This document shows positions 33,635 to 41,663 of a stretch of DNA of 64,000 nt, in pieces. Position 1 is the stretch's first letter, and each line of letters begins with the position of its first letter. Made by a program: the position numbers and the translations under genes. Origin of the DNA: Solirubrobacterales bacterium (lineage in GTDB: Bacteria > Actinomycetota > Thermoleophilia > Solirubrobacterales > 70-9); NCBI GenBank assembly GCA_021155855.1, contig JAJNAZ010000006.1:31680-95679 (forward strand), read 5' to 3'. The notes beneath the pieces were generated by a model, which saw nothing but the letters and a program-made list of their open reading frames with translations, was not told the DNA's origin and did no database searches.

Positions 33635-34473
33635 CAGCCGACCACGACCTCGAACGCGCGTGGATCGACCGTGAGCCGCAACCGGTCGGCCTCCAGCAGC
33701 TCGCCGTCGACGTTGAAGCCGGCGCTTGCGTCCGTGTCGACCTCGACCTCGCGCCCCGAGCCGGTGATGACGCCGCTCTGCGCCTCGATCCGGCCGGCGC
33801 GAAGGCCGTACGCGCGCACGGCAAGCCTCGCTCGCGAGCCGGCCTCGATCACGACCACGTCGAGGATCCCGTCGTGGGGATCCGCCGCGACCGCTGCGCC
33901 GCCGCCGAAGGCGCCGGTGCAGGCGACCGTCACCTGCCAGGCGCGGCCCGAGAACAGCTCGACGCCATCGCAGCGGACCCGGGACCGGACCGGCGTCGCG
34001 GTGAGCCCGGCGCGCAGCGCGCCGGTGGCGTAGGCGAACGGGCCGAGCAGGCGCTTGAGGCCGTGCGCCCTGCGGGCCGCGACCGGCGAGAGCCCGGCGC
34101 TGGCGGCGTTCACGAACGGGCGCCCGTCGGCGCGGCCGAGCTCCAGCCTCGTGGTCAGCTTGCCGCGAGCGGCGATCTCGACGGCCGCTGCGTGGTCGAG
34201 GGGAATCCCGATCGCGCGGGCGAAGTCGTTGGCGGTCCCGACGGGCACCACGGCGAGCGCCACGCCGGCCCGGACCGCGACCTCCGCCGCGCTGCCGATC
34301 GAGCCGTCGCCGCCCGCCACCACGATCCGCTCCGGGCGAGACGCGATCAGGTTGCTCTGCTCGTCGAGGCCGAAACGGGTCACCTCGACCCGCCGGTCAC
34401 GGAGCAGCGCTTCGACCTCATCCGCGTCGCCAGACCCGGATTCCGGGTTGGCGAGCAGCGCGATTCGCGACAC
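33634..34473 (-). CDS. Diacylglycerol kinase-like lipid kinase (DagK/YegS type)
   Basis: A 279-residue DAGK-catalytic protein: IALLANPESGSGDADEVE, nucleotide loop IVVAGGDGSIGSAAEVA, VVPVGTANDFARAIGI, and DHGILDVVVI-type segment DPHDGILDVVVIEAG before a C-terminal beta-domain (FNVDGELLEADRL). Members phosphorylate diacylglycerol or related lipids, or act on sphingoid or polyketide lipids. The GTG start is 1 nt after the stop of the small membrane gene. Substrate not determined. Confidence 0.88.
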   Translation of the reverse strand: MSRIALLANPESGSGDADEVEALLRDRRVEVTRFGLDEQSNLIASRPERIVVAGGDGSIGSAAEVAVRAGVALAVVPVGTANDFARAIGIPLDHAAAVEIAARGKLTTRLELGRADGRPFVNAASAGLSPVAARRAHGLKRLLGPFAYATGALRAGLTATPVRSRVRCDGVELFSGRAWQVTVACTGAFGGGAAVAADPHDGILDVVVIEAGSRARLAVRAYGLRAGRIEAQSGVITGSGREVEVDTDASAGFNVDGELLEADRLRLTVDPRAFEVVVG

Positions 34474-34474
34474 C

Positions 34475-34717
34475 TCAGGTGGGCATCTTCGAGCGACCCT
34501 CGCGCCCCTTGGCGGCGCTCTTGTTGGTCGCCTTGCGCGAGCTCGAGAACGGCTTCTGGGCCCATTCGCCGAGCTTGCCCGGGAGGGCCGAGGCCACGCC
34601 CTGGCCGCCTCCAAGCGTCTTGTCCACGCCCCGTTGGGGGTGCCGTGAAAGGCGCGGGAGCAGGAACCCCAGCACCAACAGGATGATGCAAACGGCAATG
34701 ATGATCGCGATGGTCAC
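34475..34717 (-). CDS. Small single-pass membrane protein
   Basis: An 80-residue protein: one N-terminal transmembrane helix (TIAIIIAVCIILLVLGFLL) then a basic, Gly/Ser/Lys-rich cytosolic tail. The GTG start has a strong AAGGAGG 5 nt upstream. It is the first gene of a run with the lipid kinase and the PLD-type synthase. I recognise no family; it could be a membrane adaptor. Confidence 0.75.
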   Translation of the reverse strand: MTIAIIIAVCIILLVLGFLLPRLSRHPQRGVDKTLGGGQGVASALPGKLGEWAQKPFSSSRKATNKSAAKGREGRSKMPT

Positions 34718-34883
34718 AGGAGCCTCCTTCGGTTGCTTCCCTGCACGACGCGGCTTACCCCGCGGCCGCGACCCCGAAACCGGGGCACAATCCGCGCCGT
34801 GGCAACCGCCGACCCGCCGGCTGGAGCCCGAGGCGGGCATCGAGGGCCCACCGCTGTGCCCCCCGCAGCGGGCCAACGTCGGC

Positions 34884-35108
34884 TTGGCGCCATTCCTCAG
34901 CCAGGCGGCCCGGGTGCCCTTCGTCAGCCTCACCGTGCTGCTGCGGGTGGCCGGCGGCCTGGCGGCGTTCTCAGGGTTCTATTTTTGCGGTTGCGATGCT
35001 CACCGACCCACCTATCGCGAAAAGTTCCTCACCGAGCTCACCGATGAGCTGAGCGCCAGCTTCAGCGCTCGCGCCGAGTACCTACGGCTGCGGGGGGCGA
35101 CGGCGTGA
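34884..35108 (+). CDS. Short hypothetical protein coupled to the BtrH-like gene (start and possibly frame disturbed)
   Basis: The frame ending at 35108 has strong G/C third positions from about 34792, and its stop overlaps the next start by 4 nt (GTGA), which argues that it is translated. It contains VPFVSLTVLLRVAGGLAAF, GFYFCGCDAH and EKFLTELTDELSASFSARAE. No normal start lies near the beginning of the coding signal; the first is TTG 34884, then GTG 34914. A promoter-like CACAAT followed by GTG 34799 exists one frame away, so a one-base frameshift near 34810 is possible. Family unknown. Confidence 0.5.
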   Translation: MAPFLSQAARVPFVSLTVLLRVAGGLAAFSGFYFCGCDAHRPTYREKFLTELTDELSASFSARAEYLRLRGATA

Positions 35109-36073
35109 GCGCGACGATGGTCGGCGGCTACCGCCACGCGCCGGGCAACCACTGCGGCTCGACCGCGCTTCGCAACCTGCTCGCCTTCGACGGCGTCCGG
35201 ATCTCGGAGGAGATGGCGCTCGGCCTCGGCGCCGGCGTCAGCTTCTACTACCTGGCGCTCGATGGCCAGTCGCCGTCGCGGTTCACCAACGGGCGGGTCG
35301 GCCGGCTCGAGCAGCAGTTCTGCGAGCTCACCGGCCTGCCGCTCGCGTTCGAGACCTTCGACGACGACGAGCAGTCCTGGCGCGCGGCCCGGGCGGCGAT
35401 CGATTCCGGCCGTCCCGCGCTGCTGCTCACCGACCTCTACTACCTCGACCATTACGGCAGTTCCGCGCACTTTCCCGGGCACGCGGTGATCCTCGCGGGC
35501 TACGACGATGAGGTCGCCTACCTGTCCGACACCGCCTTCGACGAGCTGCAGACCACCCGGCTGGAGAACCTGGCCCGCGCGCGTCACGGCGAGCATCCGA
35601 TCTTCCCGCTCGCCGGCCACATGCTCACCGTCGGCGACCACGAGCGGCTCGCCGACCCGTGCCGGGCCGCCGGCCGCGCGATCGAGCGCAACGTCCGCCA
35701 GATGCTCGAGCCGGCGCTGGGCGAGTACGAGGGGCTGCCGGCGCTGCGGCGGTTCGCAGTCGAGGTCGGCGCCTGGCCGGAGGCGATCGAGGACTGGCGC
35801 TGGTGCGCTCGCTTCTGCTACCAGGTGATCGAGCGCCGCGGCACCGGCGGCGGCAACTTCCGACTCATGTACTCGCGCTTTCTCGCCGAGGCCGGGCGCG
35901 ACGAGGCCGCTCTGGCGGCGCGGGCCGCGGCGCAATGGAGCGCGCTCGCCGAGGCGCTGCTCGTCGCCAGCGAGGCCGAGGCGCCCGACTCCCGGCTCTG
36001 GCGCCGGGTGCGGGCAAGCGCCTCGTCGGTGCTCGAGGCCGAGGAGGCGCTCTGGCCGGCGCTATCCGGCTGA
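35105..36073 (+). CDS. BtrH-like papain-fold protein (BtrH_N plus DUF4872)
   Basis: A 322-residue protein. The N-terminal half has a papain-like triad: Cys17 in GNHCGSTALRNLL, His126 in HFPGHAVILAGYDD and Asp142 in AYLSDTAFDEL. The C-terminal half (from about 185) is the helical DUF4872-like part. The layout matches BtrH of butirosin synthesis, which transfers an amino-acyl side chain, and related proteins in natural-product clusters. No carrier protein or synthetase lies beside it here, so its substrate is open. GTG 35105 overlaps the upstream stop. Confidence 0.78.
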   Translation: MSATMVGGYRHAPGNHCGSTALRNLLAFDGVRISEEMALGLGAGVSFYYLALDGQSPSRFTNGRVGRLEQQFCELTGLPLAFETFDDDEQSWRAARAAIDSGRPALLLTDLYYLDHYGSSAHFPGHAVILAGYDDEVAYLSDTAFDELQTTRLENLARARHGEHPIFPLAGHMLTVGDHERLADPCRAAGRAIERNVRQMLEPALGEYEGLPALRRFAVEVGAWPEAIEDWRWCARFCYQVIERRGTGGGNFRLMYSRFLAEAGRDEAALAARAAAQWSALAEALLVASEAEAPDSRLWRRVRASASSVLEAEEALWPALSG

Positions 36074-36631
36074 GCCTAGCTTTGCCCGATACGCGGCGTG
36101 AAGGCGTTCCGCGGCTTCCCACGGGTCGGCGAGGTCGACCGTGCCGCCATCGAGTGCAGTGGCCAGCGCATCGAGGTGGTAGTGCCAGCCACCCGGGACG
36201 TTCGCACGCTCCTCGTCGGTGAGCTGGACGACATTGGTGAGGCGGAGCACGGTCTCGTCGCCATCGGCCTCCAGCTCCCATCGCAGCACGGCGTGTCGCT
36301 CGTCGATCGACTTCCCACTCTGGCTCGTCGACGCCCAGACCCCGACCGTTTCGAGCAGGCGAGGGGAATCGAGGCTCGAGATGGTCGCGTCAATCGCCAC
36401 GGCGTTGCCTTCGTCGTCGGTGTTCAGCCACCGCAGCTTGAAGTCGCCGCCCTCGACCAGGTCGAGCGTCGCGTCGCCCCACCACTTGATCAGCTCGCCA
36501 CGCTCGGTCAGGGCCGCCCAGACCTTCTCGATCGGATGGGCGAGCCGGCGCTCGAACCGGATCACAGCATTGCCGTCCTCGCCTTGCTCGACCGCTCCGT
36601 CCGCTGCGATCATCTCTGGCTGCCCGTTCAT
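36062..36631 (-). CDS. SRPBCC/AHSA1-domain protein
   Basis: A 189-residue START-like domain protein: FERRLAHPIEKVWAALTERG, LIKWWGDATLDLVEGGDF and a C-terminal helix with GGWHYHLDALATALDGG. Genes of this kind sit next to ArsR regulators throughout actinobacteria; ligand and job are unknown. ATG 36631 has AGGAGG upstream and overlaps the arsR stop (ATGA). Its 3' end overlaps the convergent BtrH-like gene by 12 nt. Confidence 0.9.
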   Translation of the reverse strand: MNGQPEMIAADGAVEQGEDGNAVIRFERRLAHPIEKVWAALTERGELIKWWGDATLDLVEGGDFKLRWLNTDDEGNAVAIDATISSLDSPRLLETVGVWASTSQSGKSIDERHAVLRWELEADGDETVLRLTNVVQLTDEERANVPGGWHYHLDALATALDGGTVDLADPWEAAERLHAAYRAKLGSAG

Positions 36632-36942
36632 CGCTCCTCCTTCGCTCGTTCGTCGAGATGTCGTTCGAGGGCGTCGAGCTGTTCGGCCAACAGCCGCCGG
36701 AAGGGCTCGAGCCATGCGTCGATCTCGGCGAGCGGCTCGGCGCGGACGCCGTACAGGCGCCGCTGCGCGTCCGTTCGCACCCGCACAAGGCCCGCATCGC
36801 GCAGCACCCGCAGGTGCTTGGAGACGCCGGGTTGGCTGAGTCCGACTCGCTCGACCAGATCGCCGACCGAGCGCTCCCGATCGCGCAGCAGGTCGAGGAT
36901 CCGGCGACGGCTGGGCTCGGCGAGGACCTCGAACGTGCTCAT
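36628..36942 (-). CDS. ArsR family transcriptional repressor
   Basis: A 104-residue winged-helix protein: LAEPSRRRILDLL, recognition region VGLSQPGVSKHLRVLRDAG, wing VRTDAQRRLYGVR. No metal-binding Cys motif (ELCVCDL) is present, so it belongs to the non-metal group that pairs with SRPBCC genes. A palindrome covers its -10 and start codon, implying self-repression. ATG 36942 lies 7 nt after TAATAT. Confidence 0.93.
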   Translation of the reverse strand: MSTFEVLAEPSRRRILDLLRDRERSVGDLVERVGLSQPGVSKHLRVLRDAGLVRVRTDAQRRLYGVRAEPLAEIDAWLEPFRRLLAEQLDALERHLDERAKEER

Positions 36943-36962
36943 CTGACGAATATTATCAGATG
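36940..36962. promoter_or_regulatory. Probable ArsR operator over the -10 and start codon
   Basis: A perfect inverted repeat with 7-bp arms, CATCTGA and TCAGATG, and a 9-bp AT-rich centre. On the minus strand it contains the -10 TAATAT and, in the last arm, the ATG start codon itself. A second palindrome, GTTATATAAC, lies just beyond at 36964-36973. Confidence 0.65.
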
Positions 36963-36983
36963 GTTATATAACGTACTAGCTAT

Positions 36984-37997
36984 TCACTTGAGGAAGCGGA
37001 CTACGGCGCGCTCGATCTTCTCTCGGTCGGGAAACTCATCCGGGTTGCTACCGGCGACGATTCGCTTCAGCGGGCCCCGGATCGTTTCGCCGGAGTCATA
37101 GCGATCGAAGACGCGCGGATCGAGGTAGGCGGCGCGACAGACGGCCGGGGTGTTGTTGAGGTACGCGGCGCCCCGCTGGGTCGCCGCGGCCGTGGCCCGC
37201 TTGCGAGCCGTCTTCGAGCTCGCCTCGTGGCCGTTCATCGCGAGCTCGACTGCGGCGAGCACGGTCGCATTCCAGGCCCGGAAGTCCTTGGCGCTGTAGT
37301 CGCCACGCATCATCACCTTCAGGTACTCGTTGATGTCCCCTGCCGTGACGTCGACCCAGCTGCGCCCGTTGCGGTAGGCCAGCAACTCATGCCCGCCACC
37401 CCTGCGCCGCCGCAACGCCTTGATCGTCGGCACGATCACCGGGTCGGCGATCTCCTGCCGGTGGCGCTTCGCGCCCTTCGCCGTGTAGTCGAAGACCGCC
37501 ACCCCTTTCTCGATCCGGACGTGGCGCTTGCGCAGGGTGGCGAGTCCGAAGGTCTCGTTCTCGGCCGCGTAGCGTTCGGAGCCGATCCGAAAGAAGCCGA
37601 GGTCGAGCAGGCGCACGGAACAGGCGAGGACCCGCTCGCGGGTCAGCCCCCGGCTCGTGAGATCCTCGCCGGTCTTGACCCGCATCGCGGGCAGCGCCTT
37701 GGCGAACCTCTCCATCGCCTCGAACTTCTCGCGGTCGCGGTGCTCCCGCCAGGACGGGTGATACAGGTACTGCTTGCGTCCCGCCTCATCGATCCCGGTG
37801 GCCTGGATGTGGCCGCGCGGATGCGGGCAGATCCAGACGTCCGTCCACGCCGGCGGGATCACCAGCCCGCCGATCCGCTCGAGCACCTCGCGGTCACGGA
37901 TTGGAGTCTCACCCTGGTCGAGGTAGCGGAAGCCACGACCGTGGCGAATCCGCCGGATCCCGGGCGCTGTGCAGTCGACGCGTCGAAGGCGAGCCAT
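36984..37997 (-). CDS. DNA topoisomerase IB (poxvirus-like)
   Basis: A 337-residue eukaryotic/viral-type topoisomerase IB. N-terminal GRGFRYLDQGETPIRD and LVIPPAWTDVWICPHPRGHIQATG; catalytic domain with FFRIGSERYAAENETFGLATL, KGAKRHRQEI, DFRAWNATVLAA and the active-site region NTPAVCRAAYLDPRVFDRY holding the nucleophilic Tyr. It relaxes DNA by a 3'-phosphotyrosyl intermediate. Bacterial copies are patchy and often accessory. The ATG start is clear. Confidence 0.93.
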   Translation of the reverse strand: MARLRRVDCTAPGIRRIRHGRGFRYLDQGETPIRDREVLERIGGLVIPPAWTDVWICPHPRGHIQATGIDEAGRKQYLYHPSWREHRDREKFEAMERFAKALPAMRVKTGEDLTSRGLTRERVLACSVRLLDLGFFRIGSERYAAENETFGLATLRKRHVRIEKGVAVFDYTAKGAKRHRQEIADPVIVPTIKALRRRRGGGHELLAYRNGRSWVDVTAGDINEYLKVMMRGDYSAKDFRAWNATVLAAVELAMNGHEASSKTARKRATAAATQRGAAYLNNTPAVCRAAYLDPRVFDRYDSGETIRGPLKRIVAGSNPDEFPDREKIERAVVRFLK

Positions 37998-38054
37998 GGG
38001 GGGTCACACCTCTACCCGCTGCCGCTGAGGGGAATCGAAGCGAGCCCGTGCCGG

Positions 38055-38657
38055 TTATGCGGCCAGGCGCGCGAAGTAGCCGAACGGCGGGCCGTTTCGC
38101 CGCTCGAAGCGCAGCCCGGCGGCCTCGCCGCGGTCGCGCAGCGCGCCGGGGGAGGTGTAGTGAGGGTCGCCGAACAGCTCGCCGACGATCAGCCGCCCGC
38201 CCGGTCGCAGCACACGGCTGATCTCGCGCAGGGCGGCGCCTTGGTCGGGAATCTCGCCGAGCACCGTGGTCAGCACCACCGCATCGATGCTCGCATCGTC
38301 GAAGGGCAGCGCCTGAGCATCGCCTTGGGTGGGGGTGACGTTGGCGAGCCCGCGCTTGCCGACCCGGCCCATCGCGTGGTCGAGCATCTCCCGCTGGAGG
38401 TCGAGGATCTCGAGCGTGCCCTCGGGCCCGACCCACTCGGCGAGGTCGAGCGTGTAGTAGCCGGTACCCGGACCGATCTCGAGGATGCGCTCGCCGGGCG
38501 CCGGGGCGAGCGTCGCGCGCAGGCGCTCGCGGGTGATCAACGGGTGCGGCGCCTGCACCCAGAAGCGCTGGCTGTAAGGGCAGGCCGAGGGGTTTCGCCG
38601 CCACCAAAGCGCTGCGACCACGAGCGCCGCGGCCGTCGCCAACAACAGCTTTCTCAT
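38055..38657 (-). CDS. Class I SAM-dependent methyltransferase with N-terminal membrane anchor
   Basis: A 200-residue protein: a short hydrophobic anchor (KLLLATAAALVVAALWW), then a Rossmann methyltransferase with the SAM motif ILEIGPGTGYYTLDLA, LEILDLQREML and motif IV-like AVVLTTVLGEIPD. Substrate unknown, perhaps a membrane lipid given the anchor (inference). The start shares a base with the stop of the upstream small gene (TGATG). Confidence 0.87.
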   Translation of the reverse strand: MRKLLLATAAALVVAALWWRRNPSACPYSQRFWVQAPHPLITRERLRATLAPAPGERILEIGPGTGYYTLDLAEWVGPEGTLEILDLQREMLDHAMGRVGKRGLANVTPTQGDAQALPFDDASIDAVVLTTVLGEIPDQGAALREISRVLRPGGRLIVGELFGDPHYTSPGALRDRGEAAGLRFERRNGPPFGYFARLAA

Positions 38658-38878
38658 CAGGCGCCGGAGAAGCCGATCGCGTGGGAACCGCCCGCGGTGC
38701 GCACGAACACCACCTTGCCGAGGTCGAGCGCGAAGCTTCCCTCCTCGGTTTCGAGGTCGTGCCAGCCGCTGCCGCGCTCAACCGTCTTGCGGAGCTCGGA
38801 GAGCGCGTCCTCGTCGAGCCGGGCGCTCACCACCTGGCCGCCGTTGAAGCCGATTTCGACTCGCGTCGCTTCAGCCAT
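38657..38878 (-). CDS. Small conserved-looking protein of unknown function
   Basis: A 73-residue soluble protein (EATRVEIGFNGGQVVSARL at the start, then SGWHDLETEEGSFALDLGKV) that probably forms a compact beta-rich domain. No motif recognised. It is coupled by TGATG to the methyltransferase gene. TAATCT lies 11 nt before the ATG and may be its -10. Confidence 0.7.
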   Translation of the reverse strand: MAEATRVEIGFNGGQVVSARLDEDALSELRKTVERGSGWHDLETEEGSFALDLGKVVFVRTAGGSHAIGFSGA

Positions 38879-38892
38879 CGCAAACGGGCAGA

Positions 38893-39318
38893 TTAGTGAA
38901 CCCCACGATCGGGCTCGACGATCTCGGTCAGGACCCCGCCGGTCGAGCGCGGGTGCAGGAACGCCACCCGGCTGCGGCGGATCCCGGTCCGCGGCTCGGC
39001 GTCGATGAGGTCGATCCCGCCCTCGCGAAGCTCGGCCAGCGTCGCCGCGATGTCGTCGACGCGGTAGGCGACGTGATGAAGCCCCGGGCCTCGCTTGGCG
39101 AGAAACCTGCCGACCGCCGTCTCGCCGGCGAGCGGCCGCAGCAGTTCGACGTGGGTGGCCCCGACGTCGAGCAGCACCGCCTCGACCCCCTGCTCGGTGA
39201 CCGTCTCGCGATGTGCGACCGGCATCCCGAAGCTGCCCTCGTACAGCTCCAGGGCAGCGTCGAGGTCGAAGACCGCAACCCCGATGTGATCGATCAGTCC
39301 GAACACCGGCGCGCGCAC
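38893..39318 (-). CDS. mce: Methylmalonyl-CoA epimerase (VOC superfamily)
   Basis: A 141-residue vicinal-oxygen-chelate enzyme: LIDHIGVAVFDLDAALELYE with the first metal His, LLDVGATHVELLRP with the Glu, GPGLHHVAYRVDDI with the second His, and EIVEPD near the end. It interconverts R- and S-methylmalonyl-CoA in propionate use. The GTG start follows directly after the upstream stop codon (TAGGTG). The mutase genes are not in the window. Confidence 0.9.
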   Translation of the reverse strand: MRAPVFGLIDHIGVAVFDLDAALELYEGSFGMPVAHRETVTEQGVEAVLLDVGATHVELLRPLAGETAVGRFLAKRGPGLHHVAYRVDDIAATLAELREGGIDLIDAEPRTGIRRSRVAFLHPRSTGGVLTEIVEPDRGVH

Positions 39319-40194
39319 CTACTCGCTCCGCTCCGGTGGATCGGTATCGGCGGCAAGCTGCTCGGCCCGCAGCACCTCGCTCAGTGCCGCGACGCCGACC
39401 TCGAGCTGCTCCGGCGTCGGCTCCCGGGTCGAGACCAGGCGCTGGATCTCGTGACCCGGGCCGTGGACGGCGCGACCGACCGCCGAGTCGGGGTTGCGCT
39501 CCGCGTAGACGAACAGCTCGACAGCGGCGCCGACGCCGGCGAGCGCGGTCGCCGCACGCAGCACCGGCCCCGGGCGGCGGGCGAGCCGCTCGACCAGCAC
39601 CTGGCCCGCGATCGACAGCCCCAGCATCGGCGCGATCAAATTCGAGCCGCAGCGCTCGTGCTCCTTCGGCACCTCCGCCGGATCCGTCCCGCGCTCGTAG
39701 CCGCCGATCGCCTTGTGCTCGACGCCGTGGTAGGCGGCGAGATCGGGGTCGCGCAGCGCCGCGACCGCCGGCAACGCGCCGAGCGCGGCGATGACCGCCT
39801 CCCGGCCGACGGTCGGCGGTCGCAGCCGGCGAAGCGCCCCACTCGCGGCGCTCGAGATCACGATCGCGCCGAGCACGCCCGGGTCCTCGAACGGCAGCCG
39901 CACGGAGCCGAGCCGCGAGCGCGCGAGCGGGATCACCGCGAGCGCCTCGGCGAGGCGCAGCGGGCCGCGCAGCAGCGGGATCTCGCCGAGCCGCCCCCGG
40001 GTGAGGCTCGGCTTCGGCCCCGAGGCGACCTCGATCGCTCCCTCCGCGGTCCGCGCCGCGACCGCCCACGAGTTCGGGCCGTGGATCAGAAGGCCGTTGC
40101 GAAGCGCCATCCCCCCGAGCCGCAGCGGCCGCCTCTCGTCCGGTCCGAAGCCCTTGGTGCTGGCCCCGTCGCCGGCGGCGCCGGGCGCGCTCAC
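39319..40194 (-). CDS. DUF1385 (YqhQ-like) membrane protein
   Basis: A 291-residue protein of the DUF1385 family: LRLGGMALRNGLLIHGP at the start, RGPLRLAEAL, then AAYHGVEHKAIGGYERG and KEHERCGSNLIAP, the family's conserved His/Glu/Cys cluster that suggests metal binding, followed by hydrophobic segments. Function is unknown; it is linked loosely to envelope or ribosome-associated genes in Firmicutes. GTG start; an internal ATG (MALRNG) is possible. Confidence 0.85.
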   Translation of the reverse strand: MSAPGAAGDGASTKGFGPDERRPLRLGGMALRNGLLIHGPNSWAVAARTAEGAIEVASGPKPSLTRGRLGEIPLLRGPLRLAEALAVIPLARSRLGSVRLPFEDPGVLGAIVISSAASGALRRLRPPTVGREAVIAALGALPAVAALRDPDLAAYHGVEHKAIGGYERGTDPAEVPKEHERCGSNLIAPMLGLSIAGQVLVERLARRPGPVLRAATALAGVGAAVELFVYAERNPDSAVGRAVHGPGHEIQRLVSTREPTPEQLEVGVAALSEVLRAEQLAADTDPPERSE

Positions 40195-40246
40195 TGCAGC
40201 GGCCTCAACGGCGGCCGGATTCGGCTTCGTCCTCTCGGACTCCGCC

Positions 40247-41593
40247 TCATTGGAGCACCCGCCGGCAGAGGTCGAAGTAAAAGCCGGCGGCGAGCTCGAG
40301 GTCCGCCACGGCCGCCCGTTCGTCGGCGCCGTGCACGAGCAATTGGGCCTCGAACAGGCCCAGCGTTCGCTGCGGACAGAAGCCGTAGACGGTTGCGGCG
40401 TCGAAGGCCTTGCGGAACCAATGACTGTCGCTGAACCCGGGCATCACGACCGGAACAAGGCTGGCCCCCGGATCGGCCTCGGCGAGCCAGGCGGCGATCG
40501 CGTCGGCGAGCGGCGACTCGAATGGCGATCGGTTGCCGACCGTCTCCTTCATGAACTCGATCTCGAGGCCGTCGGCGAGCGGTCCGAGCACTACCTCGGC
40601 GCGCGCACGGGCCTGATCTGCCCCGCCGCCCGGCGGCACCCGGCAGTCGACCAGCACCTCGGCCTTCGACGGGATCACGTTCGCCTTCTCGGAGGCCCGG
40701 ATCCTGGTCGGCACCAGCGTCACCCGCAGCATCGGCTCCGCGAGCAGCTCGACGAGCTTCGGCGACAGGCTCCGGAGGCGCTCGACCGCGCCCTCGAGCG
40801 CGCGCGGGTCGGCGTCGCCGAGATCCTCGTCGAGCAGCGTCGACAGGAACTCGACTCCAACAGGGCTCGGCTCCAGCGGTGGCTGCTCGCCTAGCCGTGC
40901 GAGCGCCGGCGCGAGGCGAAGCAGCGCGTTCTCGCCAAGCCCCGGGATCGAGGCGTGGCCGGCGGTCCCGCGGGCCCGCAGGACGAAGCGGCTGACACCC
41001 TTCTCCCCGACGGCGAGGCTGTAGAAGCGGCGCTCACCGAGCTCGAACGCGTATCCGCCGCCCTCGTTGACGACTAGGTCGGCGCGCACCGCATCGGGAT
41101 GCTGGGCACAGAGCCAGGCGGCGCCGATCGCGGCCCCCTTCTCCTCGTCCGCGGTCGCGACCAGCTTCAGCTCGCCTCGCGCGGGGCGCCAGCCGTCGCG
41201 AGCCAGCTCTGTGACGGCGGCCACCTCGGCCGCGACCTGCCCCTTCATGTCCTGGGCGCCGCGGCCGCGGATCTCGCCGTCGACGATCTCGCCCGACCAG
41301 GGGTCGAAGCTCCACTCCGAGGCATCTGCCGGGACGGTGTCGACGTGGCCCAGCAGGCACAGCGTCTCGCCCTCCACCTCGCCCGGCAGGCGGGCGACCA
41401 GGTTCGGCCGCCCCGGCTCGGCGGCCAGCAGGCTGCACTCGAAGCCGGCGTCGGTGAGTCGCGACGCCAGCAGCTCCTGCGCCGGCTCCTCGTTGCCGGG
41501 TGGGTTGACGGTGTCGAGCCGGATCAGCTCCGAGAGCAGCTCGGCCGCCTGTGCCCCGAGCCCCGCCGGGGCCACCGTCGTCTCCTCGCCCAT
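40247..41593 (-). CDS. M20 family metallopeptidase
   Basis: A 448-residue zinc aminoacylase/peptidase related to DapE, ArgE and carboxypeptidase G2. Metal and catalytic sites: LLGHVDTVP, RGAQDMKG, ATADEEKGA, a dimerisation domain with GTAGHASIPG, and a late DSHWFRKAF. It hydrolyses an N-acyl amino acid or dipeptide; the exact substrate is open. TAATCT lies 6 nt before the ATG, predicting leaderless mRNA. Confidence 0.9.
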   Translation of the reverse strand: MGEETTVAPAGLGAQAAELLSELIRLDTVNPPGNEEPAQELLASRLTDAGFECSLLAAEPGRPNLVARLPGEVEGETLCLLGHVDTVPADASEWSFDPWSGEIVDGEIRGRGAQDMKGQVAAEVAAVTELARDGWRPARGELKLVATADEEKGAAIGAAWLCAQHPDAVRADLVVNEGGGYAFELGERRFYSLAVGEKGVSRFVLRARGTAGHASIPGLGENALLRLAPALARLGEQPPLEPSPVGVEFLSTLLDEDLGDADPRALEGAVERLRSLSPKLVELLAEPMLRVTLVPTRIRASEKANVIPSKAEVLVDCRVPPGGGADQARARAEVVLGPLADGLEIEFMKETVGNRSPFESPLADAIAAWLAEADPGASLVPVVMPGFSDSHWFRKAFDAATVYGFCPQRTLGLFEAQLLVHGADERAAVADLELAAGFYFDLCRRVLQ

Positions 41594-41603
41594 GGCTTCA
41601 GAT

Positions 41604-41651
41604 TACCCGTGGCCCGCTCGCTCCATATACCCGTGGTCCGCTCCCTCCATA
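41604..41651. repeat. Tandem 24-bp repeat in the M20-rarA promoter gap
   Basis: Two head-to-tail 24-bp units, 41604-41627 and 41628-41651, identical at 22 positions (C/T and G/C differences inside). Each carries ACCCGTGG and CTCCATA. The right end of unit two runs into a CATACT -10 for rarA; the left end abuts the TAATCT -10 of the M20 gene. It may be a regulator-binding array or promoter duplication. Confidence 0.7.
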
Positions 41652-41663
41652 CTGGGCGCGAGC

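Noticed and set aside
34733..35047. Frame starting at GTG 34799 as a complete gene
   Set aside because: Beyond the first few codons it is Gly/Arg/Pro-rich with poor third-position pattern; the adjacent frame carries the coding signal. Kept only as support for a possible frameshift.
38657..40069. Long minus frame through mce and DUF1385
   Set aside because: Only its last 73 codons carry protein-like sequence with a proper ATG; the rest is antisense or off-frame to mce and DUF1385.
41604..41651. CRISPR-like repeats
   Set aside because: The two units are directly adjacent with no spacer and no cas genes are present.
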